Shown: positions 39,698 to 49,825, numbered from the stretch's first letter. The stretch: DNA of 64,000 nt from Burkholderia sp. S171 (GCF_009766085.1 NZ_LMUF01000030.1:247525-311524), one strand, 5' to 3'. Numbers and translations: made by a program. Notes: a model not told the origin generated them from the letters alone.

Positions 39698-39791
39698 TTC
39701 TCGACTCCTGGAAATTTGCCGGCAAGAGTCTCAGGCCGGAACAGGGATGCAGCAGTTTTTTACGCCAACTCATGCTTGGGATTTGCTACAA

Positions 39792-39817
39792 GCGCGCGGC
39801 GGGTTAAAGCCGCGCGC
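39792..39817 (-). promoter_or_regulatory. intercistronic G+C hairpin between gtsA and gtsB
   Basis: A 9-bp perfect stem (39792-39800 with 39809-39817) encloses an 8-base loop. There is no T run, so it is unlikely to be a full terminator. Hairpins at this place, between a binding-protein gene and its permease genes, are known to stabilise the upstream mRNA and raise binding protein over permease; that role is inferred here. Confidence 0.65.
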
Positions 39818-39839
39818 CCGGTATTACCGAACGGAATGT

Positions 39840-41093
39840 TTACTTCGTCTTCGCGGCATTCGCGAGAGCGGCAACTGCGCTCTTCGAATCCTGCGTCGAG
39901 TTCATGAACTTCGTCACGACGTCGGTGATCGCGCCTGCCGTTGCGTCACCTTGCGCCATGCCGTGAGCCAGCGACGGCACATAACCGCCTGCCTTGATGG
40001 CCGTTTGTTCATCGGCGTACGACTGCTTGCCGCATGCGTCGAACTTAGCCATCGATACACCCAGGCGAACCGGGATCGAGCCCTTGTACAGGCTGAACTG
40101 TTCCTGGAATGCAGGCGACATGATGGTCTTGGCGAGCGCCAGTTGTCCCGGCGTCGCTTCCTTCGAGCCCTTCTGCTGGAAGAACACGAACGAGTCGACG
40201 TTGAACGTGTACTGCTTCGAGGTGCCCGGCACCGGTGCGCAGACATAGTCCGTACCGGCGGTCTTGTTCGCGCCTGCGAACTCGCCCTTGGCCCAGTCGC
40301 CCATGAACTGCATGCCGGCCTTGCCGTTGATGACCATGGCGGTTGCCAGGTTCCAGTCGCGGCCGGTGCGGCCGTTATCGAAATACGTTTCGATCTTGCG
40401 CACCGTGTCGAACACGCCAACCATCTGGTCCGACGTCAGCGTCTTCTGGTCCAGATCGACAATCGCTTTCTTGTAGAAGTCCGCGCCTTGCGACAGCACG
40501 ACGTCTTCCCACAAGGTCAGGTCTTGCCACGGCTGGCCGCCTGCTGCCACCGGAACGATGCCCTGGGCCTTCATCTTGTCAGCCAGTTCGAAGAATTCCG
40601 GCCACGTGGTCGGAACCTTGCCGCCTGCCTTGTCCAGCGCTGCCTTGTTGATCCACAGCCAGTTCACGCGATGCACCGAGAACGGTGCTGCAACGTAGTG
40701 GCCATCGGCGTGCATGATCTTGTCGATTTCGGGCGGCAGGTTCTTCTTCCAGTCACCGGCAACCGAGTCGATCGGCACGAGCACGCCTTGTTCAGCCCAT
40801 TCCTGGATCAGCGGACCCTTGATCTGTGCTGCCGACGGTGCGTTGCCCGAGATGACCTGGGTCTTGAGCGCCGTCATGGCCGCAGCACCCGCGCCGCCTG
40901 CAACGGCGAAGTCCTTCCAGGTGTAGCCCTCTTTGGTCATGTCGTCTTTCAAGACGCCAACGGCCTTCGACTCACCACCGGAAGTCCACCAGTGCAGTAC
41001 CGACAGGGATTCAGCTGCCTGAACCGCTTGCGCCGACACGCCGCACAACAGACCTGCGGCGCCGAGCGCGCCGATGAGCTTGCGAAATTTCAT
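39840..41093 (-). CDS. gtsA: glucose/sugar ABC transporter substrate-binding protein
   Basis: The 417-residue protein has a signal peptide ending near residue 27 (AVQAA) and an extracellular solute-binding family 1 fold. The mature N terminus SLSVLHWWTSGGESKAVGVL and the central GMQFMGDWAKGEF are typical of glucose/mannose-binding proteins of this class. It collects sugar in the periplasm for the two permeases. It heads the leftward operon and is divergent from zwf; glucose is the likely ligand because of the neighbouring glucose-catabolic genes. Confidence 0.88.
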   Translation of the reverse strand: MKFRKLIGALGAAGLLCGVSAQAVQAAESLSVLHWWTSGGESKAVGVLKDDMTKEGYTWKDFAVAGGAGAAAMTALKTQVISGNAPSAAQIKGPLIQEWAEQGVLVPIDSVAGDWKKNLPPEIDKIMHADGHYVAAPFSVHRVNWLWINKAALDKAGGKVPTTWPEFFELADKMKAQGIVPVAAGGQPWQDLTLWEDVVLSQGADFYKKAIVDLDQKTLTSDQMVGVFDTVRKIETYFDNGRTGRDWNLATAMVINGKAGMQFMGDWAKGEFAGANKTAGTDYVCAPVPGTSKQYTFNVDSFVFFQQKGSKEATPGQLALAKTIMSPAFQEQFSLYKGSIPVRLGVSMAKFDACGKQSYADEQTAIKAGGYVPSLAHGMAQGDATAGAITDVVTKFMNSTQDSKSAVAALANAAKTK

Positions 41094-41622
41094 TGTTTAT
41101 CTCCTCCGAACACCTGAACAAAAAACGATTGGCCCCTGATGCCGCCAGGAAGCGATGGCTGGAACATGAACAAACTGAAGTGGCCGGTTATCGGCGGTGT
41201 CGGCGGGATAAGGCCAAGCATTGTCCAGGGCAAGTAACCTTGGGCAAGCCAGCCTGGCCGGCAGACCGAACCACGGCCGCACGGCTCTCAAGAGATGAGT
41301 GTGTCGAATCGCAACTGTGTCTCCTCTTTTGATTTTTGCCCGTTCACACTGGCATGAGCCAGCGCGGCGTGCGTCCGGGGTTTTGCATCAACGCGGTTTT
41401 TTCCCTTGCCGCACCGTTGCCTATCTGGCAAAAGCGTCATCGGCTCAGGTCCATTACCATGCAACTAGACATGAATCTCCGGGAAAACACGCATGTTCTG
41501 ATTGACTAAGTGTTTTTTTCCGGGATCACGTTACCCCTTGATTTGAATTGTAGTTAAACTACAATTCAGTGTCAAAAAAAATTTTATCGGACTACGGTCC
41601 TACTGAACCCCAGCGGAGACAC
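41094..41622. other. divergent control region between gtsA and zwf
   Basis: This 529-base region separates the sugar importer from zwf-pgl-glk. Apart from the HexR-type palindrome near its right end, no operator or hairpin was recognised. A+T content rises from about 41500 towards zwf, consistent with a promoter there. Confidence 0.55.
41545..41567. promoter_or_regulatory. HexR operator upstream of zwf
   Basis: A perfect 23-bp palindrome (11 bases, a central A, 11 bases) has the core TGTAGTTAAACTACA. This fits the HexR consensus known from gammaproteobacteria (TGTAAT-www-ATTACA) with one change per arm. It lies 56 bases before the zwf start, where a repressor could block the promoter. The likely binder is the RpiR-type half of the Glk-HexR fusion encoded two genes downstream; 2-keto-3-deoxy-6-phosphogluconate is the known HexR effector. 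Confidence 0.8.
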
Positions 41623-43083
41623 ATGCAAAACGACTCGAATTTCACCTTTGTTCTGTTCGGCGGAACAGGCGATCTTTCGATGCGCAAGATCCTGCCGGCG
41701 CTGTTCGAAGCGCACCGGGGCGGAATGCTCGCTGAAGGCGGCAAGATCGTCGCGGTGGCGCGCGCCGCCGAAGATCGCGAGGCGTATTTGAAGTGGGTCG
41801 ATGAACACGTCAAGCCGCACGTGTCGAAGAACGGTGTCGACGAAAGCGTGTGGAAGACTTTCCTTGCGCGCTTTGTCTACGTTCGTCTCGATCTCGGCAA
41901 GCCGGAAGACTTCAAGCTGCTGCGCGATGCGGTGAACGAGCACGGCGGCACGCGGGTGTTTTACCTCGCGACGGGACCGTCGCTGTTCGTGCCAATTTGC
42001 CGTGCGCTCGCCGATGTCGGCCTGAACGAAAACGCGCGGATCGTGCTGGAAAAGCCGCTGGGCTACGACCTGAAGTCGTCGAAGGCCATCAACGACGCGG
42101 TCGGCGAGATTTTCCAGGAAGAGCAGATTTATCGGATCGATCACTATCTCGGTAAGGAGCCGGTGCAGAACCTGCTGGCGTTGCGCTTTGGCAATGCGTT
42201 GTTCGAACCACTGTGGCGCCGCGAATGGGTGGAGAGCATCCAGATCACGATTGCGGAAGAGCTGGGCGTGGAAGCGCGCGGCGATTTCTACGACAACACC
42301 GGCGCATTGCGCGACATGGTGCAGAACCACTTGCTGCAGTTGCTTTCCATCGTGACGATGGAACCGCCGCATTCCATGGATTCCGATTCCGTACGGGACG
42401 AAAAGCTGCGCGTGCTGCGCGCGCTTAAACCCGTCGATCCGCGCGACATCAGCAAGGTTGCCGTGCGCGGCCAATATCATGCTGGCGTGATCAAGGGTAC
42501 GTCGGTGCCGGCGTACGCTACCGAAAAGGGCGTGCGGCCGGATAGCCATACCGAGACGTTTGTGGCGTTGAAGGTGGAGATCGAAAACTGGCGCTGGGCT
42601 GGCGTGCCGTTTTTCCTGCGCACCGGCAAGCGGCTGGCGGATCGTACGGCAGAGATTGTCGTGAATTTCCGTCCCGTGCCGCATTCGGCGCTGGGTGCCA
42701 ACGCGTTGCGGGCAGGCGCGAACCGGTTGGTGATTCGCTTGCAGCCGAACGAAACCATTCGCCTGTACTGCCTGGCCAAGCAGCCCGGCGAGGGCATGAA
42801 TCTCGCGAGCGTCCATCTGGATCTCGCCTTCGACAAGTTTTTCAAGGAAGGGCAGATGGAGGCGTATCAGCGCCTGCTGCTCGACGTGATCAACGGACGT
42901 CTCGCGTTGTTCGTGCGGCGCGATGAGCAGGAAGCGGCGTGGCGTTATGTTGAGCCGATCCTGGACGAGTGGGCATCGTCGGGGAAACCACCTAAGCCTT
43001 ATGCATCGGGCACGTGGGGACCGGCGGCGGCAAGTGCGATGCTGGCGCAGCACGGCACCTGCTGGCTGGAAGAAGAGAATTAA
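41623..43083 (+). CDS. zwf: glucose-6-phosphate 1-dehydrogenase
   Basis: The 486-residue protein oxidises glucose 6-phosphate to 6-phosphogluconolactone with NAD(P)+. The Rossmann motif VLFGGTGDLSMRKI is at the N terminus, and RIDHYLGKEPVQNL is the substrate-binding signature with the catalytic histidine nearby. The later EGMNLASVHLDLAF stretch is also usual. The ATG at 41623 has GGAG five bases upstream; a GTG start at 41569 in the same frame would place translation right at the operator and is less likely. It is first in the rightward zwf-pgl-glk run. Confidence 0.95.
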   Translation: MQNDSNFTFVLFGGTGDLSMRKILPALFEAHRGGMLAEGGKIVAVARAAEDREAYLKWVDEHVKPHVSKNGVDESVWKTFLARFVYVRLDLGKPEDFKLLRDAVNEHGGTRVFYLATGPSLFVPICRALADVGLNENARIVLEKPLGYDLKSSKAINDAVGEIFQEEQIYRIDHYLGKEPVQNLLALRFGNALFEPLWRREWVESIQITIAEELGVEARGDFYDNTGALRDMVQNHLLQLLSIVTMEPPHSMDSDSVRDEKLRVLRALKPVDPRDISKVAVRGQYHAGVIKGTSVPAYATEKGVRPDSHTETFVALKVEIENWRWAGVPFFLRTGKRLADRTAEIVVNFRPVPHSALGANALRAGANRLVIRLQPNETIRLYCLAKQPGEGMNLASVHLDLAFDKFFKEGQMEAYQRLLLDVINGRLALFVRRDEQEAAWRYVEPILDEWASSGKPPKPYASGTWGPAAASAMLAQHGTCWLEEEN

Positions 43084-43280
43084 GACTAAGTATCAAGGCT
43101 AAGAATCAAGACTGGTATTGAGACCGTTGTAATGGGTCGGTGGAACGTGTTCTAAGACGTACGTGCTGTAGACATGTTGCAATTAAAGCCGAGACAAATC
43201 CCGTTGCGTGACGCTGAAAGCAGTTCAAGCGTTGTCGCAACGGGCGAAATGAAACCAAAACAAGGCAGCATGGAGGAGCA

Positions 43281-44003
43281 GTGATCCAGCTTCATACTTT
43301 TGATGAGCCAAGCGCCCAATCCGACGCGTTGGCAGAAGCGGTAGGCGACGCGCTTACCGCAACGCTCGCAGCTCGCGGAGCGGCGTCGGCTGACGCCGCT
43401 GTGGCTGGCAATCCCACCCAACACGCAACGCTCGCCGTATCCGGCGGCACGAGCCCGAAGCCGTTCCTGCAAACCCTTTCGGCCTATGCGCTCGACTGGA
43501 CGCATATCAACGTCACCCTGGTCGATGACCGTTGGGTGCCGGAGTCGGACACCGCGAGCAATGCACGCCTGGTGCGTGAAACACTGTTGCAGAATGCAGC
43601 GAGCGGCGCCTATTTCCTGCCGCTGGTGGACACGGCGCGGCCATTGGATGCGCACATCGCAGATTTGAATGGTGATCCGCAGCGCCGGGTGCCTGACGTT
43701 GCCGTGCTCGGCATGGGCGAGGACGGCCATACGGCGTCCATTTTCGCCGATGCCCCCGAGTGGGACTTTGCGATATCGACGGCTGACCGGTTTATATCGG
43801 TACATCCGGGCAGTGCGCCGCACGCGCGTGTGTCGTTGTCCATGTCCGCGCTCAAGGACGTCAAGCAGCTTTATCTGTTCATTAGTGGGCAGAAGAAGCT
43901 GGATGTACTAACCGCTGCGCTTGCCGCACCGCAAAAAAACGCCATCTCGACGCTGGCTAATACTCAGGGAGTCAGGCTCGATGTCTACTGGTGTGCAAAG
44001 TAA
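43281..44003 (+). CDS. pgl: 6-phosphogluconolactonase
   Basis: The 240-residue protein hydrolyses 6-phosphogluconolactone to 6-phosphogluconate. [17 protein letters not shown] and [17 protein letters not shown] are the two early signatures, and [12 protein letters not shown] carries the catalytic histidine region. The start is GTG at 43281 with GGAGGA upstream. The 197-base gap after zwf holds no gene. The 3' end overlaps the glk start by 23 bases. Confidence 0.95.
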   Translation: MIQLHTFDEPSAQSDALAEAVGDALTATLAARGAASADAAVAGNPTQHATLAVSGGTSPKPFLQTLSAYALDWTHINVTLVDDRWVPESDTASNARLVRETLLQNAASGAYFLPLVDTARPLDAHIADLNGDPQRRVPDVAVLGMGEDGHTASIFADAPEWDFAISTADRFISVHPGSAPHARVSLSMSALKDVKQLYLFISGQKKLDVLTAALAAPQKNAISTLANTQGVRLDVYWCAK

Positions 44004-45906
44004 GGCCGTAACGGTAGCGGCCGGAAGTCAGCACGCCGACGGACCCCGGCTTTTGGCCGATGTTGGCGGTACGAACGCGCGATTTGCGCTCGAGACGTCG
44101 CCGGGTGTGATTGGTGAAATACGGGTGTATCCCGGCCGTGACTATCCGGGCATTGCTGAGGCAATGCAGCAGTATCTGAAGGACATCAAGGTGGCCCGCG
44201 TCAACCACGCGGCCGTGGCGATTGCGAATCCGGTGGACGGCGATCACGTCTCCATGACGAATCACGACTGGAGCTTTTCGATCGAGGCTACGCGCCGCGC
44301 GCTGGGTTTCGATACGCTTCTGGTCGTGAACGACTTCACCGCTTTGGCGATGGCGTTGCCGGGCCTGACCGATGCCCAGCGCGTGCAGATCGGCGGCGGT
44401 GCGCGCCGGCAGAACAGTGTGATTGGCTTGCTTGGGCCGGGTACGGGCTTGGGCGTGTCCGGCCTGATTCCCGCCGATGACCGCTGGATTGCTCTTGGTA
44501 GCGAAGGTGGTCATGCGAGCTTTGCGCCGTCGAATGAGCGTGAAGACCTGGTGATGCGTTTTGCGCGCAAGAAATTTCCGCACGTGTCGTTCGAGCGTGT
44601 GTCGGCGGGACCGGGTTTGTTGCTGATTTACCAGGCGCTTGCCGAACGCGATAGCGTGAGCGTGGCGGACGATCTCGAGTCGGCCAGCATTACACAGCGC
44701 GCGCACGATGGCGAGGCGCTTGCGCTTGAAGCCGTGAACTGTTTCTGCGGCATTCTTGGCACGTTTGCCGGGAATATTGCGGTGACGCTGGGTGCGCTGG
44801 GCGGGATATTTATCGGCGGCGGGGTGGTGTTGAAGTTGGGCGAGTTGTTCACGAAGTCGCCGTTTCGCGAGCGGTTTGAAGCGAAGGGGCGTTTTCAGCA
44901 GTATTTGTCGAGCGTGCCCACGTTCATTATCACGGCAGAATATCCGGCGTTTCTGGGGGTATCGGCTATTTTGTCGGAGCAGTTGTCGAATCGTGCGAAC
45001 GGCGGTTCGTCCGCGGTGTTCGAGCGGATTCGCCAGATGCGCGATGCGTTGACGCCGGCCGAGCGCCGCGTGGCGGATCTTGCTTTGAACCATCCGCGTT
45101 CGATCATCAATGATCCGATCATCGATATAGCGCGCAAGGCTGACGTGAGCCAGCCGACGGTAATTCGCTTTTGCCGGTCGCTGGGTTGCCAGGGCTTATC
45201 CGATTTCAAGCTGAAGCTGGCGACGGGCCTGACGGGCACGATTCCGGTGAGCCACAGCCAGGTGCATCTGGGCGATACCGCCACGGATTTTGGTGCGAAG
45301 GTATTGGACAACACGGTGTCCGCGATCTTGCAATTGCGTGAGCATTTGAACTTCGATCATGTGGAGCGTGCGATCGATATTCTCAATGGCGCGCGGCGAA
45401 TTGAGTTTTATGGCTTGGGCAATTCGAACATCGTGGCGCAGGATGCGCATTACAAGTTCTTTCGTTTCGGCATCCCGACCATTGCTTATGGCGATTTGTA
45501 CATGCAGGCGGCGTCGGCGGCGTTGTTGGGCAAGGGCGATGTGATTGTGGCGGTATCGAAGTCGGGGCGTGCGCCGGAGTTATTGCGTGTGCTTGAGATA
45601 GCGATGCAGCAGGGCGCGACGGTGGTGGCGATCACGTCGAGCAACACGCCGTTGGCCAAGCGGGCGACGGTGGCGTTGGAAACGGATCACATTGAGATCC
45701 GCGAATCGCAGATGTCGATGATTTCGCGCATCTTGCATCTTGTGATGATCGACATACTTGCGGTTGGCGTGGCGATTCGTCGTGCGGTGCCGGCGAGTGC
45801 CGATGTGAGCGATGCGATGGCAAAGGTGCGTGAAGCGGGCGACGACGATACGGGCGCGGTGCTTGACTGGCTGAGCCACGGCGCGGCGGGCATAGCACGC
45901 GACTGA
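43981..45906 (+). CDS. glk: bifunctional glucokinase / RpiR-family (HexR) transcriptional regulator
   Basis: The 641-residue fusion has a glucokinase domain (about 20-340) and an RpiR/HexR regulator (about 346-640). The kinase shows [13 protein letters not shown] (phosphate-1 loop), [15 protein letters not shown] with the catalytic aspartate, and [12 protein letters not shown]. The regulator has a helix-turn-helix ([16 protein letters not shown], about 387-402) and an SIS sugar-phosphate domain (about 465-600, with [12 protein letters not shown] and [11 protein letters not shown]). The kinase makes glucose 6-phosphate; the regulator probably binds the palindrome upstream of zwf. Such fusions are known in Burkholderia and relatives. 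The start overlaps pgl; a longer reading inside pgl is unneeded. Confidence 0.95.
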   Translation: MSTGVQSKAVTVAAGSQHADGPRLLADVGGTNARFALETSPGVIGEIRVYPGRDYPGIAEAMQQYLKDIKVARVNHAAVAIANPVDGDHVSMTNHDWSFSIEATRRALGFDTLLVVNDFTALAMALPGLTDAQRVQIGGGARRQNSVIGLLGPGTGLGVSGLIPADDRWIALGSEGGHASFAPSNEREDLVMRFARKKFPHVSFERVSAGPGLLLIYQALAERDSVSVADDLESASITQRAHDGEALALEAVNCFCGILGTFAGNIAVTLGALGGIFIGGGVVLKLGELFTKSPFRERFEAKGRFQQYLSSVPTFIITAEYPAFLGVSAILSEQLSNRANGGSSAVFERIRQMRDALTPAERRVADLALNHPRSIINDPIIDIARKADVSQPTVIRFCRSLGCQGLSDFKLKLATGLTGTIPVSHSQVHLGDTATDFGAKVLDNTVSAILQLREHLNFDHVERAIDILNGARRIEFYGLGNSNIVAQDAHYKFFRFGIPTIAYGDLYMQAASAALLGKGDVIVAVSKSGRAPELLRVLEIAMQQGATVVAITSSNTPLAKRATVALETDHIEIRESQMSMISRILHLVMIDILAVGVAIRRAVPASADVSDAMAKVREAGDDDTGAVLDWLSHGAAGIARD

Positions 45907-45950
45907 AGGTCGTGAGACGTGGCGCGCCAGAGCGGGCGCTCCAATAAAAA

Positions 45951-45986
45951 AACCGCCAATGCGAAGTTCGCATTGGCGGTTTTTTG
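45951..45986 (+). terminator. rho-independent terminator after glk
   Basis: A 14-bp perfect stem (45951-45964 with 45968-45981) closes on a three-base loop and is followed by a T run. It ends the zwf-pgl-glk transcript. Confidence 0.92.
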
Positions 45987-46400
45987 CGCTTAGGGGCGCG
46001 TAGCGCGTGAGGGAAAGCGAAGGGCCGTGCAAGTCCGTAGGCGAACTGATCTTGCCCGAGAGCACGGGTGGCGAAGCGTGTCTATGTCGGGATTCGCGAG
46101 AAGGAGGGTTTCAACCATTGGTGGTTCTGGCGAGCACCGTGCTTTTGGGGCACCTATGCATGAAAACTGCACGCTGTGGACACTTAGGGTAGAGCGTTTA
46201 AAGCGTTTTCTTTGCTTCGTTTCTTTGTCGCTTTGGACAAAGAAATGACGTGCTGCCACGCACAGTGGCTAACAGTGATAAAAAGATTAGCAAACCTAAG
46301 CAGACCAAAGACCCTAAAAGCAGCAACCGGGCAAAGACTCAATAACGACCACCTCGACCCACCCAATCAAACCCGCGTCCACCGGTGCGAACGAACAAAT
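45987..46400. other. gene-free stretch between glk and the porin gene
   Basis: No supported gene lies here. The stretch holds a hairpin repeat (46220-46245). Short frames on both strands lack recognised products. Confidence 0.5.
46220..46245. repeat. hairpin repeat of a type common in Burkholderia intergenic regions
   Basis: TTTCTTTGTC and GACAAAGAAA form a 10-bp perfect stem around a 6-base loop, embedded in a T-rich run with GCTTCG. Similar TTTCTTTG/CAAAGAAA hairpins recur between genes in Burkholderia genomes; the resemblance is from memory and was not tested. Confidence 0.5.
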
Positions 46401-46436
46401 AAAAAACGGTGCGATGCCCTTTCAGACACCGCACCG
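46401..46436 (-). terminator. rho-independent terminator of the porin gene
   Basis: Read leftward, CGGTGCGGTG pairs with CATCGCACCG (one G-T pair) around a 10-base loop and is followed by six T. It lies about 80 bases after the porin stop. Confidence 0.85.
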
Positions 46437-46512
46437 ATACGCGCCTCTCGCAGCAGCGTGAAAACCTTATGACTCTCTCTCTGTCGTACTTGCTCCGGCT
46501 GATTCGTTCGTT

Positions 46513-47664
46513 TTAGAACGAGTGCTGGATGCCTGCGTACACGCCCGTCTGGTTATGGCCAGGCAGTGGGTTGTCGGTCGAAACCGTGTCACCCGCGGCG
46601 TTCGCGTTCAGGCCAAAATTGGCGCTCTTGCTGTTGCGTGCCGATGCAACCTGGATGTCCAACAACGTACGCTTGGACAGGTTGTACGAACCGCCGACCG
46701 TGTAGATGTTGGCATTGCCGCCACCGTTGTTCGCATTGACGTGATAAACCGCTGCGATCAAAGCTGCAGCCGGCGTAGCTTGCCACGTCACACCGCCCCA
46801 TTCCTGATCAGTCGTCGTCGGCGTGCCGATAGGTACATTGGTTTCACCCGAAGTACGCGACGCTTGATACACGGCCTGAATCTTGAACTGGCCGAGGAAC
46901 ACGTTGATGCCGGCGAAGTATTCACGACCGTAGTTGAACGGACCGTTCGGCGATCCCGCGGCTGTATCGCCCAGGCCACCATTCACGTTGTTGCGGATCT
47001 CGTCGTACAGGCCACGAATCTGGAACAGCGAGTTCGTGTAGGTCACTTGCAGACCACCTTCACGACCCGTCCCCGGTGTCGCTGGGTTGCCGCCGCTACC
47101 GTTGAAGCCCGTCGTGTTCGAGAAAGCGTACTGGCCATAGACATCAAAGCCCGCGATCTTCGGCGACTGGTACGACACGTTGTTGCTCGATTGCGGCCAG
47201 TTGCGGCCACGCACCAGCGACGCCGACGACCAGTTCGACTGACCGAACGGATCGAAGTCCCACACGCCGTTCGAGATGAACAGTTCGCGACCCAGCAACA
47301 GGGTACCGAACTGGTCGTTGGCGATACCGACTGTCGCCCAACGATTGAAGATACCGTTGTTACCCGGGCCCTGACCGGTCATGGTGTTGAAGCTGCCTTC
47401 CAACTGGAACACGGCCTTGTTGCCGCCGCCCAGATCTTCGACGCCCTTCATCCCCCACAGGCTCGTACCCCAGTCACCACTTTCCGCACGGAAACGATTT
47501 GAGCTGCCGGTGGTGACGCCAGGACCAGCAGATCCGTTACTTGTAGGCGCGCCCGACATATATTCGATACCAGCATCAAGCCGGCCATAGAGCGTCACGC
47601 TACTTTGAGCGTGTGCTGCAACGCCGACCGTCAGCAGCGAAGCCGCGAGCAAAGCTTTCTTCAT
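46513..47664 (-). CDS. Gram-negative porin, OmpC-like
   Basis: The 383-residue outer-membrane protein has a signal peptide MKKALLAASLLTVGVAAHAQ and a mature start SSVTLYGRLDAGIEYMS, the hallmark of betaproteobacterial trimeric porins. A 16-strand barrel is expected; YAGIQHSF with terminal Phe is the usual sorting signal. WGMKGVEDLGGGNKAVFQLE near residue 85 is also characteristic. The ATG at 47664 has GGAGG five bases upstream; another ATG directly precedes it and would add one Met. It is a single-gene unit with its own terminator and a long upstream region. Confidence 0.94.
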   Translation of the reverse strand: MKKALLAASLLTVGVAAHAQSSVTLYGRLDAGIEYMSGAPTSNGSAGPGVTTGSSNRFRAESGDWGTSLWGMKGVEDLGGGNKAVFQLEGSFNTMTGQGPGNNGIFNRWATVGIANDQFGTLLLGRELFISNGVWDFDPFGQSNWSSASLVRGRNWPQSSNNVSYQSPKIAGFDVYGQYAFSNTTGFNGSGGNPATPGTGREGGLQVTYTNSLFQIRGLYDEIRNNVNGGLGDTAAGSPNGPFNYGREYFAGINVFLGQFKIQAVYQASRTSGETNVPIGTPTTTDQEWGGVTWQATPAAALIAAVYHVNANNGGGNANIYTVGGSYNLSKRTLLDIQVASARNSKSANFGLNANAAGDTVSTDNPLPGHNQTGVYAGIQHSF

Positions 47665-48151
47665 CATCTCCTCCAACCCTGTCAAAAAATAGAAGCCCAA
47701 GTGCGGCGGTAGTGGTTCGGCGCCAGCGCACCGAACCGGAAACTATTTAGAGGGATGACACGCAAAGGGGTGGTGTCCTTGACATCCGGTGGGCCGTTGA
47801 CTGACCTCCAGTGTCACAACCAACCCTTGGGATTGGTGTCTCCTCAGTTCTTTTTGAAGTAAAACTACTTTTAATGAACTTCGTTTCCGTACTTTGATTA
47901 CTAATTTAGCAAATTACCTTTGTGCCGCCAAGAAAATTGTTGTCAACCCATTTTCTGTCTCGAAAATGCAATGAACGATGTGTTGCGAGTTTGCACAAAG
48001 AAGGTAAAAAACGGTGGAAAGCCTTATGGGCTAACGATGTGGGCGATCCTGACTCTTAACGGTATGGATTGCCTCTATTGACGGGCGATGCGCGTGAGGT
48101 TAATGCGCCGAGGGCTTAACAACGTTTGCCTGTTTAGATATACCAACTAAA
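47665..48151. other. intergenic region upstream of the porin gene
   Basis: About 490 bases without a gene precede the porin start. The part 47830-47960 is A+T-rich and may hold the promoter and a long 5' leader. No specific operator was recognised. Confidence 0.45.
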
Positions 48152-48173
48152 AAAGCGCCCCGCGGGGCGCTTT
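48152..48173 (-). terminator. rho-independent terminator after hisP
   Basis: AAAGCGCCCC and GGGGCGCTTT form a 10-bp stem around two bases, followed by a T run in the leftward direction. It lies about 30 bases after the amino-acid ABC ATPase stop. Confidence 0.88.
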
Positions 48174-48202
48174 CAGATGTGCAACGGAGGCGGTCTGTAG
48201 TT

Positions 48203-48982
48203 TTACTTCAGGCTGCCCGACAGAAATTGCCTGAGCCGTTCGCTGCGGGTATTGCCGAAAACGTCGTCGGGACGTCCTTCCTCTTCTATTCGTCCCTGAT
48301 GCAGGAACACCACGTGATTCGACACATTCCGTGCAAACGCCATTTCGTGGGTTACCACGATCATCGTGCGGCCTTCTTCGGCAAGCGTCTGCATCACCTT
48401 CAGCACTTCGCCGACCAGTTCGGGGTCCAGCGCCGAGGTCGGTTCATCGAAGAGCATGACGTCCGGGTGCATGGCCAGCGCCCGCGCGATAGCCACGCGC
48501 TGCTGCTGGCCGCCCGACAGATGCGACGGATACTGCTGCTCCAGCCGCGGCGCAAGTCCCACTTTCTCGAGATAAGTGCGCGCACGGTCCTGCGCTTCCC
48601 GTTTCGACAGCCCCAGCACCTTCAGCGGCGCCTCCATCACGTTTTCCAGCACGCTCAGGTGCGACCACAGGTTGAAGTGCTGGAACACCATGGAGAGGCG
48701 CGTGCGCATGCGCTGCAACTGTTTGGGCTCAGCCGCCTTCAGCGCGCCGTACTTGTCCTTGAGCGTGCGGATTTCCTCGCCATCGACGAAAATCCGGCCC
48801 TGATTCGGCTGCTCCAGGAAGTTGATGCAGCGGAGCATCGTGCTCTTGCCCGACCCCGATGAGCCGATGACGCTGATCACATCGCCGGCTTTCGCCCGCA
48901 AAGAGACGCCCTTGAGGACCTCGTTGTCGCCGTACTGCTTGTGCAGGTTATCGACGAAAAGCTTTGATGCCGGTGTGTTCAT
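48203..48982 (-). CDS. hisP: polar amino-acid ABC transporter ATP-binding protein
   Basis: The 259-residue ATPase is of the HisP/GlnQ group. Walker A is GSSGSGKST, the signature is [20 protein letters not shown] and Walker B is [14 protein letters not shown]. Length and sequence pattern match HisP of histidine/lysine-arginine-ornithine uptake, so a basic amino acid is the likely substrate. It is last in the leftward run hisQ-hisM-hisP. A five-unit hexamer repeat lies just upstream, 14 bases before the ATG. Confidence 0.88.
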   Translation of the reverse strand: MNTPASKLFVDNLHKQYGDNEVLKGVSLRAKAGDVISVIGSSGSGKSTMLRCINFLEQPNQGRIFVDGEEIRTLKDKYGALKAAEPKQLQRMRTRLSMVFQHFNLWSHLSVLENVMEAPLKVLGLSKREAQDRARTYLEKVGLAPRLEQQYPSHLSGGQQQRVAIARALAMHPDVMLFDEPTSALDPELVGEVLKVMQTLAEEGRTMIVVTHEMAFARNVSNHVVFLHQGRIEEEGRPDDVFGNTRSERLRQFLSGSLK

Positions 48983-48996
48983 GATGTGCCGATCCC

Positions 48997-49026
48997 GTTC
49001 CTGTTCCCGTTCCCGTTCCTGTTCCT
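48997..49026. repeat. five-unit hexamer repeat before hisP
   Basis: Five back-to-back units of GTTCCY (GTTCCT, GTTCCC, GTTCCC, GTTCCT, GTTCCT) fill the gap between hisM and hisP. On the coding strand they read GGAAC repeats, rich in Shine-Dalgarno-like GGAA/GGGA, and end 14 bases before the hisP ATG. Confidence 0.9.
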
Positions 49027-49032
49027 TGAGGC

Positions 49033-49746
49033 TTATTTACCCTGCGGCCGCAAATAGGCGAGCCAGCGGTATTCGGCACGCCGAAACAACCACACGAGCG
49101 CGAACGAAATGCAGAGGTAAAGCACGGCGGCAATGCCGAACGCCTGGAACGACTGATAAGTCGCGGAATTCACGTCGCGGGCGATCTTGAGGATGTCCGG
49201 CACGGTGGCGGTGAACGCGACGGTGGTCGCGTGCAGCATCAGGATCACTTCGTTGCTGTAGTAGGGGAGCGCCCGGCGCAACGCCGACGGCAGGATCACG
49301 CGCCGGTAGAGCGTGAACGACGACATGCCGTAGGCGCGCGCTGCTTCGATCTCACCGTAAGGCGTCGCCCGGATCGCGCCGGCGAAGATTTCCGTGGTGT
49401 ACGCGCAGGTATTCAGCGTGAACGCGAGCAGCGTGCAGTGCATGCCGTCGCGGAAAAACTGGTTCAGCAGCACGTGGTCACGAACCACTTGCAGACTGTA
49501 GAGCCCCGTGTAGCAGAGCAGCAGTTGCACGTAGAGCGGCGTGCCGCGGAAGATATACGTGTAGACCCAGACGCCGCGCGACAGGAACTTGTTCTTCGAT
49601 ACCCGCGCGACCGACAACGGGATCGACAGGCAGAAACCGAGCACGATCGATACAACCAGCAGCCACATAGTGATGGCGAGGCCGGTGATGCGATAACCGT
49701 CGGTGAACAAATAGTTGCGCCAGTATTCCTGGATGATTTCGAGCAT
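49033..49746 (-). CDS. hisM: polar amino-acid ABC transporter permease
   Basis: The 237-residue permease has about five membrane segments and the EAA-type loop [20 protein letters not shown] of the polar amino-acid class. Length matches HisM (about 238 residues). It forms the channel with HisQ, encoded upstream. The 114-base gap to hisQ holds a short 9-bp repeat. Confidence 0.86.
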   Translation of the reverse strand: MLEIIQEYWRNYLFTDGYRITGLAITMWLLVVSIVLGFCLSIPLSVARVSKNKFLSRGVWVYTYIFRGTPLYVQLLLCYTGLYSLQVVRDHVLLNQFFRDGMHCTLLAFTLNTCAYTTEIFAGAIRATPYGEIEAARAYGMSSFTLYRRVILPSALRRALPYYSNEVILMLHATTVAFTATVPDILKIARDVNSATYQSFQAFGIAAVLYLCISFALVWLFRRAEYRWLAYLRPQGK

Positions 49747-49825
49747 GGATTCCGCCGCGTGGGGTTACCTGACAGTGTCTGGATTCGCTGTGATTGTCTT
49801 CATGCGCCGGCTACGGCTGCTTTCG

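Noticed and set aside
41584..43053. Long open frame antisense to zwf
   Set aside because: The zwf protein has full catalytic motifs; the antisense reading has none.
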